This document shows, in pieces, positions 36,641-46,439 of a stretch of DNA of 64,000 bases; the first letter of the stretch is position 1; each line of letters opens with the position of its first letter. A program made the translations under genes and the position numbers. The notes under the pieces are model-generated. The model was given only the letters and a program-made list of their open reading frames with translations, did no database searches and was not told where the DNA came from. The DNA comes from Bremerella cremea (GTDB taxonomy: Bacteria; Planctomycetota; Planctomycetia; Pirellulales; Pirellulaceae): NCBI RefSeq assembly GCF_003335505.1, contig NZ_QPEX01000045.1, forward strand, positions 124,001-188,000. The letters run 5' to 3'.

Positions 36641-37180
36641 CTAAACCAAAATAATCGGCCTCGAATCTCCTTCTTGGTCGCGGCGTTCCCATTCGCGGCG
36701 TACTTCTCCCAAGCCGTAAGCACACAGTTCAAACTCGTGGCTTAGCTTGTTCAGCAGCAGGGCCTCTTCGCCTGCTTCCTCTTCAGCAGAAAGTTCGCTG
36801 GCCTTTGAGTACGCTCGCTTTCCTTCGGCCCAATAATTCAGCAAATGATCTTTCCGATCGCTACGCTGCATCCGGGCTAGGCTTTCCGGGTAAACGCCAC
36901 TCCAGAACAGCAAAAAGTCCCCTACGTGTTGGTGGACAGATCGCTTGGCCGCACCAATCCTGGCCTCTGCTTCGATCAGCATGTCAGCCACTTCAGTCAG
37001 TGGTTTGCCGGTTAAACTACGAACCTTAAAAACCATATCGCTGCGGATAAATCGCGTGAGAAGGCCGGTCAGGTAGTCGATTAGATCGGTATCTGGAACG
37101 CCCAACTGGCCGTGAAAAGTTTGCTCGGTGATGCCTGCAAAGAAACGGTACATCGGTGTTGAATCATGGTCGGCGTGCAT
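36641..37180 (-). CDS. Hypothetical cytoplasmic helical protein
   Basis: 179 residues, mostly predicted helix, no signal or membrane segment. The ATG at 37180 has GGGAGGGG about 10 nt upstream, a convincing ribosome site. The start, HADHDSTPMYRFFAGITEQTFHGQLG, suggests a compact N-terminal domain; the rest includes EVADMLIEAEARIGAAKRSV and HVGDFLLFWSGVYPESL. The latter pattern is reminiscent of a family in planctomycetes, but I do not recognise a named domain. Single gene. Confidence 0.72.
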   Translation of the reverse strand: MHADHDSTPMYRFFAGITEQTFHGQLGVPDTDLIDYLTGLLTRFIRSDMVFKVRSLTGKPLTEVADMLIEAEARIGAAKRSVHQHVGDFLLFWSGVYPESLARMQRSDRKDHLLNYWAEGKRAYSKASELSAEEEAGEEALLLNKLSHEFELCAYGLGEVRREWERRDQEGDSRPIILV

Positions 37181-37551
37181 AAAGAAGGTTCCCCTCCCGT
37201 ACTTAAAAGTCGGTCAGCAAAACCCAGCCGGCAAAAGGATCGCTTCTTGCCGCTCGACGCGAGGATCGAACAGGTCGTCTCTTTGCCCGCTGGTCAAGTT
37301 GAGTCCACACGCATGATGGGGCAATATCACCATTTCAGCCGCTGAAAAACGGCCAAATCGGTAATCGCTCTAATGCTACAATAATTACGGTGAATAGTTC
37401 GAGTCAAGACAAGTAATTTCTCTCATACCATTGTAGCGCGAAGCCGCCCCGAGGCCAGGCGCAACGTGTTGGCATCGCCAACGATACGAAAAACACCGCC
37501 ACCATCACCACCGGCTTGATAGCGTCGCCGGTTTCAGAAAAACAACCGCAG
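37181..37551. other. Intergenic region between a hypothetical gene and trpA
   Basis: 371 bp. It contains small dyads: TTTCAG-CCG-CTGAAA (37333-37347), GTTGGC-ATC-GCCAAC, and CCGGC paired with GCCGG around 37511-37531 just past the trpA stop. The last could be a weak terminator of trpBA, but no T tract is seen. No coding signal. Confidence 0.45.
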
Positions 37552-38355
37552 CTAGCCGTTGAGTGCGTCCAGCAGCGTGTCGGCGTAGTCGCCTACTTCT
37601 TGAATCACTTCAGCTTGCGGTTTGCTGCCTGCTTCGCATAGACGCCGGACGATCGCCGAACCGACAATGACTCCGTCGCAAGCTTCTTTCAGCAAGTGAA
37701 CATGCTCTGGCTTGCTGATGCCAAAACCGATGCAGATTGGTAGATCGGTCTGGCTCTTGAGCCACTTTACGTTCTCGACGATCGTAGGTGGCAATTCCGT
37801 TCGCTCGCCGGTGATCCCAGCCACCGAGACGTAATAGACAAAGCCGGTCGACGTTTCGAGAATTCGTTTCGCACGCTCTTTCGAGGTAGTTGGCGTGATC
37901 AGCTGAATCAAACTGAAGTCGCGCTGCTTGCATAGCTGGACGAACTTGTCCGACTCCTCTACTAGCAAGTCTGGCACGATCGCGCCACTGACGCCGGCAG
38001 CTTGAGCCATGTCTAGATATTTCTCTGGCCCATGACGATGAATGATCGCATAGCTAATCATTGTCACCACAGGGCAGGGGAGGGAAGGCGTGACCTGGCC
38101 GATGGTGTCGAGGATCGACTTCAGCTTGATCTTCTTATCGAGTGCCCGCGTGTACGAAGCTTGAATCACTGGGCCATCGGCGATCGGATCGCTGTAAGGA
38201 ATGCCGACTTCACAAACCGTCGCTCCTCGCTTGCCTAACTCTTGCAGCGCCGCAGCGGTGATCTCCAACGAAGGATCCCCGGCAGTCACAAAGGGGACCA
38301 GGGCCTTCTTATTTTGCTGACGCAGAGCTTCAAACGCACGATCAACTGCGGACAT
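37552..38355 (-). CDS. trpA: Tryptophan synthase alpha chain
   Basis: 267 residues from the ATG at 38355; longer readings upstream add sequence unlike TrpA. The TIM-barrel active site shows the catalytic Glu in EVGIPYSDP and Asp in IADGPVIQ, and FVYYVSVAGITGER plus GFGISKPEHV carry the phosphate-binding loops. It cleaves indole-3-glycerol phosphate and channels indole to TrpB. It follows trpB by 106 bp on the same strand, the usual order. GGAAGG lies about 11 nt upstream of the start. Confidence 0.97.
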   Translation of the reverse strand: MSAVDRAFEALRQQNKKALVPFVTAGDPSLEITAAALQELGKRGATVCEVGIPYSDPIADGPVIQASYTRALDKKIKLKSILDTIGQVTPSLPCPVVTMISYAIIHRHGPEKYLDMAQAAGVSGAIVPDLLVEESDKFVQLCKQRDFSLIQLITPTTSKERAKRILETSTGFVYYVSVAGITGERTELPPTIVENVKWLKSQTDLPICIGFGISKPEHVHLLKEACDGVIVGSAIVRRLCEAGSKPQAEVIQEVGDYADTLLDALNG

Positions 38356-38461
38356 CGACGACGAACCTTCCAGGTTGGATTGTTGGGGTGCCACTTCGCT
38401 TTCTCTCTCGCAGGAAAGGAAGTGGGCCGGAAAGGAGGATACCGATACTTCGGCGATTCCA

Positions 38462-39688
38462 CTAATACTTAACGCCTTTGAGGCGGGCAATTTCGGCGGC
38501 GTCTTTGTCTCCACGGCCGGAAAGACAAACGAGCACGACTTGATCCTTGGGCATTTTCGCGGCCAGTTCCATCGCTTTGGCAACGGCATGCGAGGATTCC
38601 AGGGCTGGCAAAATACCTTCTGTTGCGGCTAGGGCATCGAAGCCCTTCATGGCGTCGTTGTCTTCACAACAGGTGTACTCGACCCGACCGGTCGCCTTCC
38701 AGTAGCTATGTTCGGGGCCGACGCCTGGATAGTCGAGACCGGCCGACATCGAGTGGACATCGCAGGTCTGGCCATCTTCGTCCTGCATGACAAAGCTATA
38801 GCTACCATGCAACACACCAGGCTCGCCGTAGGTGAGTGGCGAAGCGTGGTCGCCCGGTTTCGGGCCGCGTCCGCCAGCTTCTACGCCAACAAGCTCAACA
38901 TCGGTGTCTTCGATAAACGGATAGAACATCCCGGCTGCGTTGCTGCCGCCGCCAACACATGCAACGACCTTGTTGGGCAGCTTACCCAGGCGTTCCAAAC
39001 TTTGGGTCCGCGCTTCCTCGCCGATCACCGCTTGAAAATCACGTACAATGCGGGGGAAAGGATGAGGCCCGACCACGCTGCCTAAGATGTAGTGGGTATC
39101 TTCGACCGAAGACATCCAATCGCGCATCGCCTCGTTGATGGCATCACGCAGCGTCCGCGAGCCAGTCGTCACCGGGCGAACCTCGGCGCCAAGCAGCTTC
39201 ATGCTGAAGACGTTGGGGGCTTGGCGACGGATGTCTTCCTCGCCCATATAAACAACACAGGGAATCCCAAAGTGAGCACAAGCCGTGGCAGTCGCCACGC
39301 CATGCTGACCGGCACCAGTCTCGGCAATAACTCGCTTCTTACCCATTCGCAGTGTGAGCAAAGCCTGACCGAGCGTGTTGTTGATTTTGTGGGCGCCGGT
39401 ATGATTGGTATCTTCCCGCTTCAGCCAGATCTGGGCGCCACCACATTGCTCGGTTAAACGGCGAGCGTGATAGAACGGAGAGGGGCGGCCCACAAAGTCC
39501 CGCAGCAGATCCTTCAGCTCAGCGAAGAAGCTGGGATCTTTCACCGCCTTTTCGTATTCCTCGGTTAATTGATCGAGGGCCTGGGTCAACGTTTCGGGAA
39601 CGTAACGTCCCCCGAACGGACCAAAACGGCCAGCAGCATCGGGAACGTTATGACTGGCAGTACCTAGACTATCCATCGGCGGGTCCAT
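38462..39688 (-). CDS. trpB: Tryptophan synthase beta chain
   Basis: 408 residues, normal length. The PLP Lys is in [17 protein letters not shown] and the phosphate cup is [28 protein letters not shown] is the usual N-terminal motif. It condenses indole with serine to make tryptophan. An internal ATG at 39676 would trim four residues; neither has a strong ribosome site, so the exact start is uncertain. trpA follows after 106 bp and mutM is divergent upstream. trpE is 7 kb away, so there is no single trp operon. Confidence 0.96.
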   Translation of the reverse strand: MDPPMDSLGTASHNVPDAAGRFGPFGGRYVPETLTQALDQLTEEYEKAVKDPSFFAELKDLLRDFVGRPSPFYHARRLTEQCGGAQIWLKREDTNHTGAHKINNTLGQALLTLRMGKKRVIAETGAGQHGVATATACAHFGIPCVVYMGEEDIRRQAPNVFSMKLLGAEVRPVTTGSRTLRDAINEAMRDWMSSVEDTHYILGSVVGPHPFPRIVRDFQAVIGEEARTQSLERLGKLPNKVVACVGGGSNAAGMFYPFIEDTDVELVGVEAGGRGPKPGDHASPLTYGEPGVLHGSYSFVMQDEDGQTCDVHSMSAGLDYPGVGPEHSYWKATGRVEYTCCEDNDAMKGFDALAATEGILPALESSHAVAKAMELAAKMPKDQVVLVCLSGRGDKDAAEIARLKGVKY

Positions 39689-39848
39689 ATGTCACGATTT
39701 TTTCAAGGTGGCATCGTCCCAGGAAGACTTTCCTTTTGCGACGCATGTGCCTGCGTGATAAACCTTTAAGTATCCTGGCAACGATTCAGGGGGTCAAGTG
39801 GACGCATGAGCCAGGCGACTCTCATGCCTATCTACGGAGAACACCCCA

Positions 39849-40688
39849 TTGCCGGAACTTCCTGAAGTCGAAACGATGCGTCGGGGCGTGTTAGGCCTGG
39901 TCGGCGGTCGGATCGAAACGTTCGAACAGCTCCCTTGCGAGCGGCGTCCTATTGGAATCACCCCCAGCGCCCGAAAACTTCGTACCACGCTTACCGGCCG
40001 CACGATCGAGCGAATCGATCGGCTGGGAAAACGAGTGCTGCTGGTGCTGGACGATCAGTCACGTTTGATGTTCGAGCCGCGTATGACCGGGCTCGTCTTG
40101 ATTTCAGACCCTCCGACGATCGAGCACTTACGAGTCCGGCTCGCCATTGGTGGGGCCCCACACAAGGAGCTTCTCTACTGGGACCGTCGCGGGCTCGGTT
40201 CGGTTCGGTGGTTCTCAGAAAAGGAATTTCAGCAAGAGTTTCATCTGGGCCGTTTAGGGCCAGATGCGCTCGATATCGAAGCCGCCGAATTCCGCGAAAA
40301 GTTCGCCACCACGCGGCAACCGATCAAGGTCGCCTTGCTCGATCAAAAGCGAGTCGCCGGAATAGGCAATCTGTACGCTTCTGAAATCTTACACCAGGCG
40401 AAAATCGATCCGGCACAGGCCTGCCACGAACTAAAGCCCAAAGACTGGAAGCGGATTCATGCTTGCATGCGTGAAATTCTGCTTGAAGCGATCGCGTACG
40501 AAGGCTCGACACTCAACGACGGTACTTACCGCAACGCCCTCAATCAATCAGGCAGCTACCAGAACCATCATCGGGTTTATGCCAAGGAAGGCGAGGTCTG
40601 CCGCTCTTGTGGCAAAGCGACAATCATTCGCACGGTGCAGGCTCAACGAGCAACTTTCTTTTGTCCCCGCTGCCAGAAGAGTAAGTAG
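39849..40688 (+). CDS. mutM: Formamidopyrimidine-DNA glycosylase
   Basis: 279 residues, normal Fpg length. The start codon is TTG at 39849, fixed by the invariant catalytic N-terminus PELPEVETMRRG, in which Pro2 and Glu3 do the chemistry after Met removal. The H2TH region and a C-terminal zinc finger (CRSCGK, then CPRCQ) bind DNA. It removes oxidised purines such as 8-oxoguanine and nicks the strand. It is divergent from trpB and 97 bp upstream of a secreted DUF3500-like gene, so it may lead a three-gene operon. Confidence 0.96.
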   Translation: MPELPEVETMRRGVLGLVGGRIETFEQLPCERRPIGITPSARKLRTTLTGRTIERIDRLGKRVLLVLDDQSRLMFEPRMTGLVLISDPPTIEHLRVRLAIGGAPHKELLYWDRRGLGSVRWFSEKEFQQEFHLGRLGPDALDIEAAEFREKFATTRQPIKVALLDQKRVAGIGNLYASEILHQAKIDPAQACHELKPKDWKRIHACMREILLEAIAYEGSTLNDGTYRNALNQSGSYQNHHRVYAKEGEVCRSCGKATIIRTVQAQRATFFCPRCQKSK

Positions 40689-40785
40689 CTGGCCGAAAAC
40701 ATTTTCATTGTTTTCCGAGCGTGCGTTCGGTTTAATGAAGATCGATACACTTCTCACCTATTGCCCCTTTTCGGAGGCCCACCCA

Positions 40786-41808
40786 ATGACGGATCGCAAA
40801 CCACTCCTCTCTCCTAATCGCCGTGACTTCCTGCAAACCGCAGCAGCCACCACGGCGGGCCTTGCCCTTGGGGGGACTTCCTTGTTAGCAGCCGATCAGG
40901 CCGCAGCTAATCCCCAAGCAGAATCCCTGGTGAAGGTGCTGTACGAATCGTTATCGGCCAAGCAGAAACAAGAGCTTGCCTTCGCTTGGGACTACGAAGA
41001 TCCACTGCTGGGCAAACTACGCAACCATGTCGAAAACAACTGGCACATCACCGACCAGACCATCGACAGCAACTATTTCACGAGCGACCAAAAGGAACTG
41101 GTCCGCCAGATTTTCGTCGGAATCGTCAATCCTGATTGGGTCGAGAAGTTCGATCGTCAACTAAAAGACGATGCCGGTGGCTTCGGCAAACAGCAAAACA
41201 TCGCCATCTTCGGCAACCCCGGGGAAGGGAAGTTTGAGCTGGTTATCACCGGTCGTCACATGACGATGCGTTGCGATGGCAACTCGGCCGAGCACGTCGC
41301 TTTCGGCGGTCCCATCTTCTATGGCCACGCCGCGCAAAGCTTCAACGAAAAACCCAACCACCCCGGCAACGTTTTCTGGCATCAAGCCAAAGCGGCCAAC
41401 AAGGTGTATGAAATCTTGGATGGCAAGCAACAGGAGATTGCTCTTGTTAAAAAGAGCCCCATTGAACAGAAAGTGGCCTTTCAAGGCCCCGAAGGAAAGT
41501 TCTCTGGCATTAAAGTGGCCGACCTCTCCAGCGATCAAAAATCGGCTGTACAAGATACGTTGAAAGTGCTAATTGAACCGTATCGTCAAAGCGATCAGGA
41601 CGAAGTAGTTGCTTGCCTGAATAAAAATGGCGGACTAGACGCTTGCCACTTGGCCTTCTATGAAGATGGCGACCTAGGCAAAGACAAAGTCTACGACAAT
41701 TGGCGTTTGGAAGGGCCTGCGTTTGTTTGGTACTTCCGCGGCAATCCTCATGTCCACTGCTGGGTCAATGTGGCCGATTCGCCTGACGTGCCGACGAACA
41801 CCGCCTAA
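40786..41808 (+). CDS. Secreted DUF3500-like protein
   Basis: 340 residues from the ATG at 40786, with GGAGG about 9 nt upstream; the longer open frame overlaps mutM and is not used. The N-terminus is a strong twin-arginine signal, NRRDFLQTAAATTAGLAL, ending near LLAADQ. The mature part has FGNPGEGKFELVITGRHMTM and, at the end, EGPAFVWYFRGNPHVHCWVNV, which resemble the DUF3500 family of secreted proteins. Function unknown. It would be exported folded, perhaps with a cofactor. It precedes the DUF1570 gene by 30 bp. Confidence 0.8.
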   Translation: MTDRKPLLSPNRRDFLQTAAATTAGLALGGTSLLAADQAAANPQAESLVKVLYESLSAKQKQELAFAWDYEDPLLGKLRNHVENNWHITDQTIDSNYFTSDQKELVRQIFVGIVNPDWVEKFDRQLKDDAGGFGKQQNIAIFGNPGEGKFELVITGRHMTMRCDGNSAEHVAFGGPIFYGHAAQSFNEKPNHPGNVFWHQAKAANKVYEILDGKQQEIALVKKSPIEQKVAFQGPEGKFSGIKVADLSSDQKSAVQDTLKVLIEPYRQSDQDEVVACLNKNGGLDACHLAFYEDGDLGKDKVYDNWRLEGPAFVWYFRGNPHVHCWVNVADSPDVPTNTA

Positions 41809-41838
41809 TTTTGTTTTTCAGCAGGGCAGGTTTGCACG

Positions 41839-43239
41839 GTGAAGCGAGTCTTGTTTCTTTTTCTATTTGTCTGGGCGGCAATGCTGGGTATGGCATTGCC
41901 GCTATCGGCCCAAACCGTCGGTCCTTTGCAGGACTTAGCGATGGACCATCTTCACTTGCAAGATGGATCGCAGCTAAGTGGCATGCTGCTGGAGCAATCG
42001 CCACGTGGCACCGAGTTTTTAGAAATCAATCGCCCGCCAGGCAAGCCAATGTTTGCCGTCATCCACACGGTCTCGTCTGAACGTGTTTTGAATGTAGAAA
42101 AGATCAGCGGCCCTGATCGTCAGCAGTTGGCCGTGTTGGTCGATCATCTGCGCAATCGCACGCAAATCCGCGAGGCGGAAAAAAGTTTGCTACAGCTTGT
42201 CCAAGTGAAGTCCGATGTTCTCGAATCGGACAGCGTGTGGCAATACTCTAGCGACCACTTTGTGCTGACAAGCCCGCTGGAAGAAGATCTGACACGAACC
42301 CTCGCTTTGCGTCTTGATCAAATCTTCCAAGCGTTTGAACACTGGATGCCGCCAGCAACCCAGCCACACGCCAAGATCCAGATCATTGTTTTCGATTCGA
42401 TCAGCAGTTATTCAGCATATCTCCGGCGAATTGGCCTGCAAATCGACAACCCGGCCGTTTACGTTCCGCACACCAATCAAGTCTTAATTGGTAGCGACCT
42501 GGGGGCGTTTCAAAAACGTTTGGCGTTAATCGAACAGCAACACGCGATTACTTTGCAGCAATGGCAAATGGCGGACAAAGAACTGTCCCCCAACCTGAAT
42601 GCGCTGGCCAAACAACTCAAGGATATGGGGTGGTCCCCCAACGAGATTGCCTCGGAAGTCCAGTCCCGACGCGAGGCTTGGCAACGTGATTACCGCCAGA
42701 AGCAAGGCCAAATCCAAACCACGAACCGCCGCAATCAGGCCCAGCTTCGTTCGCTGCTCGAGCAAACGACACAGCACCTGTGCCATGAATCGTTTCACGC
42801 TTATGTCGAGAACTTCCTCTTCCCTCAAGACCAGTACGACGTACCGGTCTGGCTGAACGAAGGTTTGGCCCAATTGTTTGAACATGCCCAATTCGAGAAC
42901 GCCAGCTTTCGTATCGACCAGCCTCCGCGAAAACTCCTGGCCGAATTAAAAGCCCGCATCGAACGCGACCACGGGCTGGGCCTGCAAAGGATGCTGCAAA
43001 CCGAATCAGGCAGTTTTCTCTTGTTCGAGAACCTGCACAAAAGCCAACTCGACTACGACGTGGCCTGGGGACTGGCGTGGTACCTTGTGTTCCAGAAAGA
43101 ACTGTTCACCTCGGAACGGTTGGAAAAGTACGTTCATCGTCGTGGTACACCTCAACCAACGATCGAGGATACGTTCGGCGAACCGGTCTCTCAGCTCCAA
43201 GCGAATTGGGTTGACTTCATGCGCAAGCTAGAACCGTAA
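41839..43239 (+). CDS. Secreted DUF1570 metallopeptidase-like protein
   Basis: 466 residues from a GTG at 41839. A cleavable signal (VLFLFLFVWAAMLGMALPLSA) is followed by a beta-rich domain, a helical segment and a zincin-like region: HESFH fits HExxH, and WLNEGLAQLFE downstream supplies the Glu ligand of the gluzincin/MA clan. DUF1570 is a planctomycete-enriched family with no established substrate. It lies 30 bp after the DUF3500-like gene, so the two may be exported and act together. Peptidase activity is inferred from the motif only. Confidence 0.87.
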   Translation: MKRVLFLFLFVWAAMLGMALPLSAQTVGPLQDLAMDHLHLQDGSQLSGMLLEQSPRGTEFLEINRPPGKPMFAVIHTVSSERVLNVEKISGPDRQQLAVLVDHLRNRTQIREAEKSLLQLVQVKSDVLESDSVWQYSSDHFVLTSPLEEDLTRTLALRLDQIFQAFEHWMPPATQPHAKIQIIVFDSISSYSAYLRRIGLQIDNPAVYVPHTNQVLIGSDLGAFQKRLALIEQQHAITLQQWQMADKELSPNLNALAKQLKDMGWSPNEIASEVQSRREAWQRDYRQKQGQIQTTNRRNQAQLRSLLEQTTQHLCHESFHAYVENFLFPQDQYDVPVWLNEGLAQLFEHAQFENASFRIDQPPRKLLAELKARIERDHGLGLQRMLQTESGSFLLFENLHKSQLDYDVAWGLAWYLVFQKELFTSERLEKYVHRRGTPQPTIEDTFGEPVSQLQANWVDFMRKLEP

Positions 43240-43260
43240 CGGGTTGGCTATCAGCCGCGA

Positions 43261-45897
43261 TTACGACTTCTGCTCGAGCAGCGATTCGCCAAGTTCGCGT
43301 TTGATTCGCTCAAGTCGTTCGCCTTCGACAATCTTTGCCCCATGCTCGTCGGTAACGTAAAACACGTCGACAACCTGATCTAGATGAGTGGTAATTCGTG
43401 CCACGTGCACACTCAAGCCCATCTCATAAAGCAAACGCGAGATCTGATAGAGCAACCCTTGGCGATCCTGTGTGAAGACCTCGACAATCGTATAGTTCTC
43501 GGCCGTGTCGTTGTCGATTTTTATTTCCGTGGGGATCGGAATCGCTTCTTCTGCCATGCGCTGATTGCGTGACGCCCAAGTCGTTGTGAAAGTCGGCGCT
43601 TGGTCGTTCGGATCGGTGACGTACTTACGAATCCGCTGGCAAATGTCCTCGATTCGTTCATCGGGTGGCTGGCCGTCGTGGTCTTGGTCTTGGACGAAGT
43701 AACGATCCAGCACCAAACCATCGGCTAAGGTATTGATCTCTGCGGCCAAGATGGTCATGCGTTGGCTGGTCACGGCGCCGGTTAGACGGTGGAAGACGCC
43801 TTGCATGAGTTCTTCTTTGGTGCCGATCGTGATTTCCAAAACGCCCCGATCCGGTCGGAACTGGCACGCGACCATCGGCGAGTCTTCCTTCATTTCGGAA
43901 AGTTGTTCCAGATCGCTCAGAATGCGATCGACAGGCGTTTCCTGCAGGAAGGCATCTGGCAGGGAATCTATCACCTTACGGAACCAAGCCTCGTTCTCTC
44001 GACCATGCACGCTCGTTGCCAAGGCATCTAGTTTCTTACGTCGTAATGCCACGGTATCGATCGTGTCGTCACCGCCCAAATGCTGCATCGCCCGGCGATA
44101 TAGATCGGTCAGCACACGCACCTTCCAATCGTTAAGCGTATTAGGTCCCACGCCAGCAAAATCGGCACAGGTCAGCACAAACAACATTTTCAAACGCTCG
44201 GCTGGTCCATTCTCCATGGCAAAACGCAGCACAAGCTGTTCGTCGGAAGTGTCTCGCCGGAATGCCAAATGCGACATCGTCAAGTGATACAGCACCAAGT
44301 GATGTAGTGTCTCTTTGTCTTGGGGAGTCAGCCAAAACTGATCGGCCACTTCATTAGCGATCCGCGCCCCGACGATGCTGTGATCTTCCGAGAAACCTTT
44401 TCCCAGATCGTGAATCAATAACGCCAGGTGCAGCAGCCACTTCTTTTTGATCGACCGATAAACGGCCCCTAGCGTGTCGTCGCGATGTAGAAACTCGGTG
44501 GCACACTCGACCGTTTTAATACAATGGGCATCGACCGTGTATTTGTGATATTGATTGAACTGCAAAAGACAACGGGCATGGGCCATCCCGGGGACGATCT
44601 TTTCCAGCAGCCGCAGTTCGTGCAAACGCCGGAGCAACTCGCCCAATCGGCCTGGCTCGGAAAGCAACGCCAAGAACGATCGACGCGTCGCCTCGGTAAG
44701 TTCGATTTCGCCAACCCCTTGAAACTTGTTCCGAATGACTTCCCAAGTCGGATGATCGATATGGCGTTCAAAGCGATTGGCAGCGATCATCAGTTCTAAT
44801 ACTTCATCCAACTGAACCGCCCGTTGCTGTTTCCATCGCTTTGACGTGCTGATCTGGTAGGGGCCAACATGAAAGTCTCGATCGACTCGCCGCGTCATCA
44901 AAGGCCCAAACAGCGAAACGACGAGCGATTTCGGACGGATCGAGGCTATAAAATGACGGGCCACATCGCGTACACCGCTGGTATGCTCAAAGTAGGTCTG
45001 CATGAACTGCTCGACCGGCAACAACCCTTCGGTTCCTTGGTAGCCATACTTTTCGGCAAGGCGAATTTGCTCGGTTCGATCCAGTAAATCACTCGACTTG
45101 CCGGCGTGAAATTGCAGTTCGTTTCGTAGCCGCAACAAATAGTCACGAGCATCGCGGAGGATCTTGCGGTCTTTGTCCGTGATTACTCCCATCCGATTCA
45201 ACGCGTCGAGTTCCACTTCACCATACTTGGCGAAACCAAGCCAACGCACCATTTGAATACCACGCAGCGTCCCGCTCGAACGTTTAATATTGGGCTCGAG
45301 CATATGGACAACCTCGCCATACTGCATCCGCTCTTCATCGCGCGAACTCATGATGGCGTGGTATAAGCTACGGAAATTTTGTTTGGCTCGATGACGAAAT
45401 GGATCGGCAAACTGACGAAACAAACTGACACTTCCGGCCAAGTAGCGATTCTCGGCCAAGGAAGTAAAGATCGTGGCATCGGCCATCGCGGCAGAAATCG
45501 CTTGCGACGGGGTTCGTAAGCTATGACCTAGAATCAAACCAACGTCAAAAACATCTTGCTGCAATCGCTTGGTAAACTGAATCGCAGGTTCGCGAAACGT
45601 TCCCTCGTGCAAGATCATCAGATCGACATCGGAATACGGGGCCGTGTCCCGGCGACCATACCCGCCATGCGGCACGATGGCCAGCTTCGACATTACCTTT
45701 TCAGGCGTGAAGCCAGGCACGTCATCGGCGGCCGCATTGACCAGATCGAGAATGATCCCATCAAAGCAGTCGGTATTCTGGGCGCAAAGCTGAACCCCAG
45801 GCACACCAGCCTCGTGCTGCCGTCGGAGCTTTTCTCGCCCGGCGGCTAGTTTCTGCTTGGCTTCTAAAACTGATTCGCGGAGTCGCAATGCTGCCAT
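43261..45897 (-). CDS. glnD: [Protein-PII] uridylyltransferase / uridylyl-removing enzyme
   Basis: 878 residues, as in proteobacterial GlnD. The nucleotidyltransferase domain shows HGGYGRRDTAPYSDVDLMI (78-95), followed by the HD domain with LLIHDLGKG, and two C-terminal ACT domains, the second with DRQGLLYQISRLLYEMGLSV. It uridylylates PII when nitrogen is short and removes UMP when glutamine is high. The adjacent glnB retains Tyr51, the modification site. A terminator stands between glnB and this gene, so it may be transcribed separately or only partly by read-through. Confidence 0.96.
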   Translation of the reverse strand: MAALRLRESVLEAKQKLAAGREKLRRQHEAGVPGVQLCAQNTDCFDGIILDLVNAAADDVPGFTPEKVMSKLAIVPHGGYGRRDTAPYSDVDLMILHEGTFREPAIQFTKRLQQDVFDVGLILGHSLRTPSQAISAAMADATIFTSLAENRYLAGSVSLFRQFADPFRHRAKQNFRSLYHAIMSSRDEERMQYGEVVHMLEPNIKRSSGTLRGIQMVRWLGFAKYGEVELDALNRMGVITDKDRKILRDARDYLLRLRNELQFHAGKSSDLLDRTEQIRLAEKYGYQGTEGLLPVEQFMQTYFEHTSGVRDVARHFIASIRPKSLVVSLFGPLMTRRVDRDFHVGPYQISTSKRWKQQRAVQLDEVLELMIAANRFERHIDHPTWEVIRNKFQGVGEIELTEATRRSFLALLSEPGRLGELLRRLHELRLLEKIVPGMAHARCLLQFNQYHKYTVDAHCIKTVECATEFLHRDDTLGAVYRSIKKKWLLHLALLIHDLGKGFSEDHSIVGARIANEVADQFWLTPQDKETLHHLVLYHLTMSHLAFRRDTSDEQLVLRFAMENGPAERLKMLFVLTCADFAGVGPNTLNDWKVRVLTDLYRRAMQHLGGDDTIDTVALRRKKLDALATSVHGRENEAWFRKVIDSLPDAFLQETPVDRILSDLEQLSEMKEDSPMVACQFRPDRGVLEITIGTKEELMQGVFHRLTGAVTSQRMTILAAEINTLADGLVLDRYFVQDQDHDGQPPDERIEDICQRIRKYVTDPNDQAPTFTTTWASRNQRMAEEAIPIPTEIKIDNDTAENYTIVEVFTQDRQGLLYQISRLLYEMGLSVHVARITTHLDQVVDVFYVTDEHGAKIVEGERLERIKRELGESLLEQKS

Positions 45898-45919
45898 GGG
45901 TGCTTCTATCGTCGCATTG

Positions 45920-45956
45920 AAAAAAACGGCGTCAGCTACTCAGAGATACGCCGTTT
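45920..45956 (-). terminator. Intrinsic terminator between glnB and glnD
   Basis: On the minus strand the stem AAACGGCGT and ACGCCGTTT (arms at 45948-45956 and 45924-45932) is followed by a T run (A run 45920-45926 on the plus strand). It lies 37 bp past the glnB stop and 22 bp before glnD. Confidence 0.88.
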
Positions 45957-45992
45957 AGGTTTTTGATTAGTGCATGACGAAAACTAGGTCAG

Positions 45993-46433
<441 letters not shown>

Positions 46434-46439
<6 letters not shown>

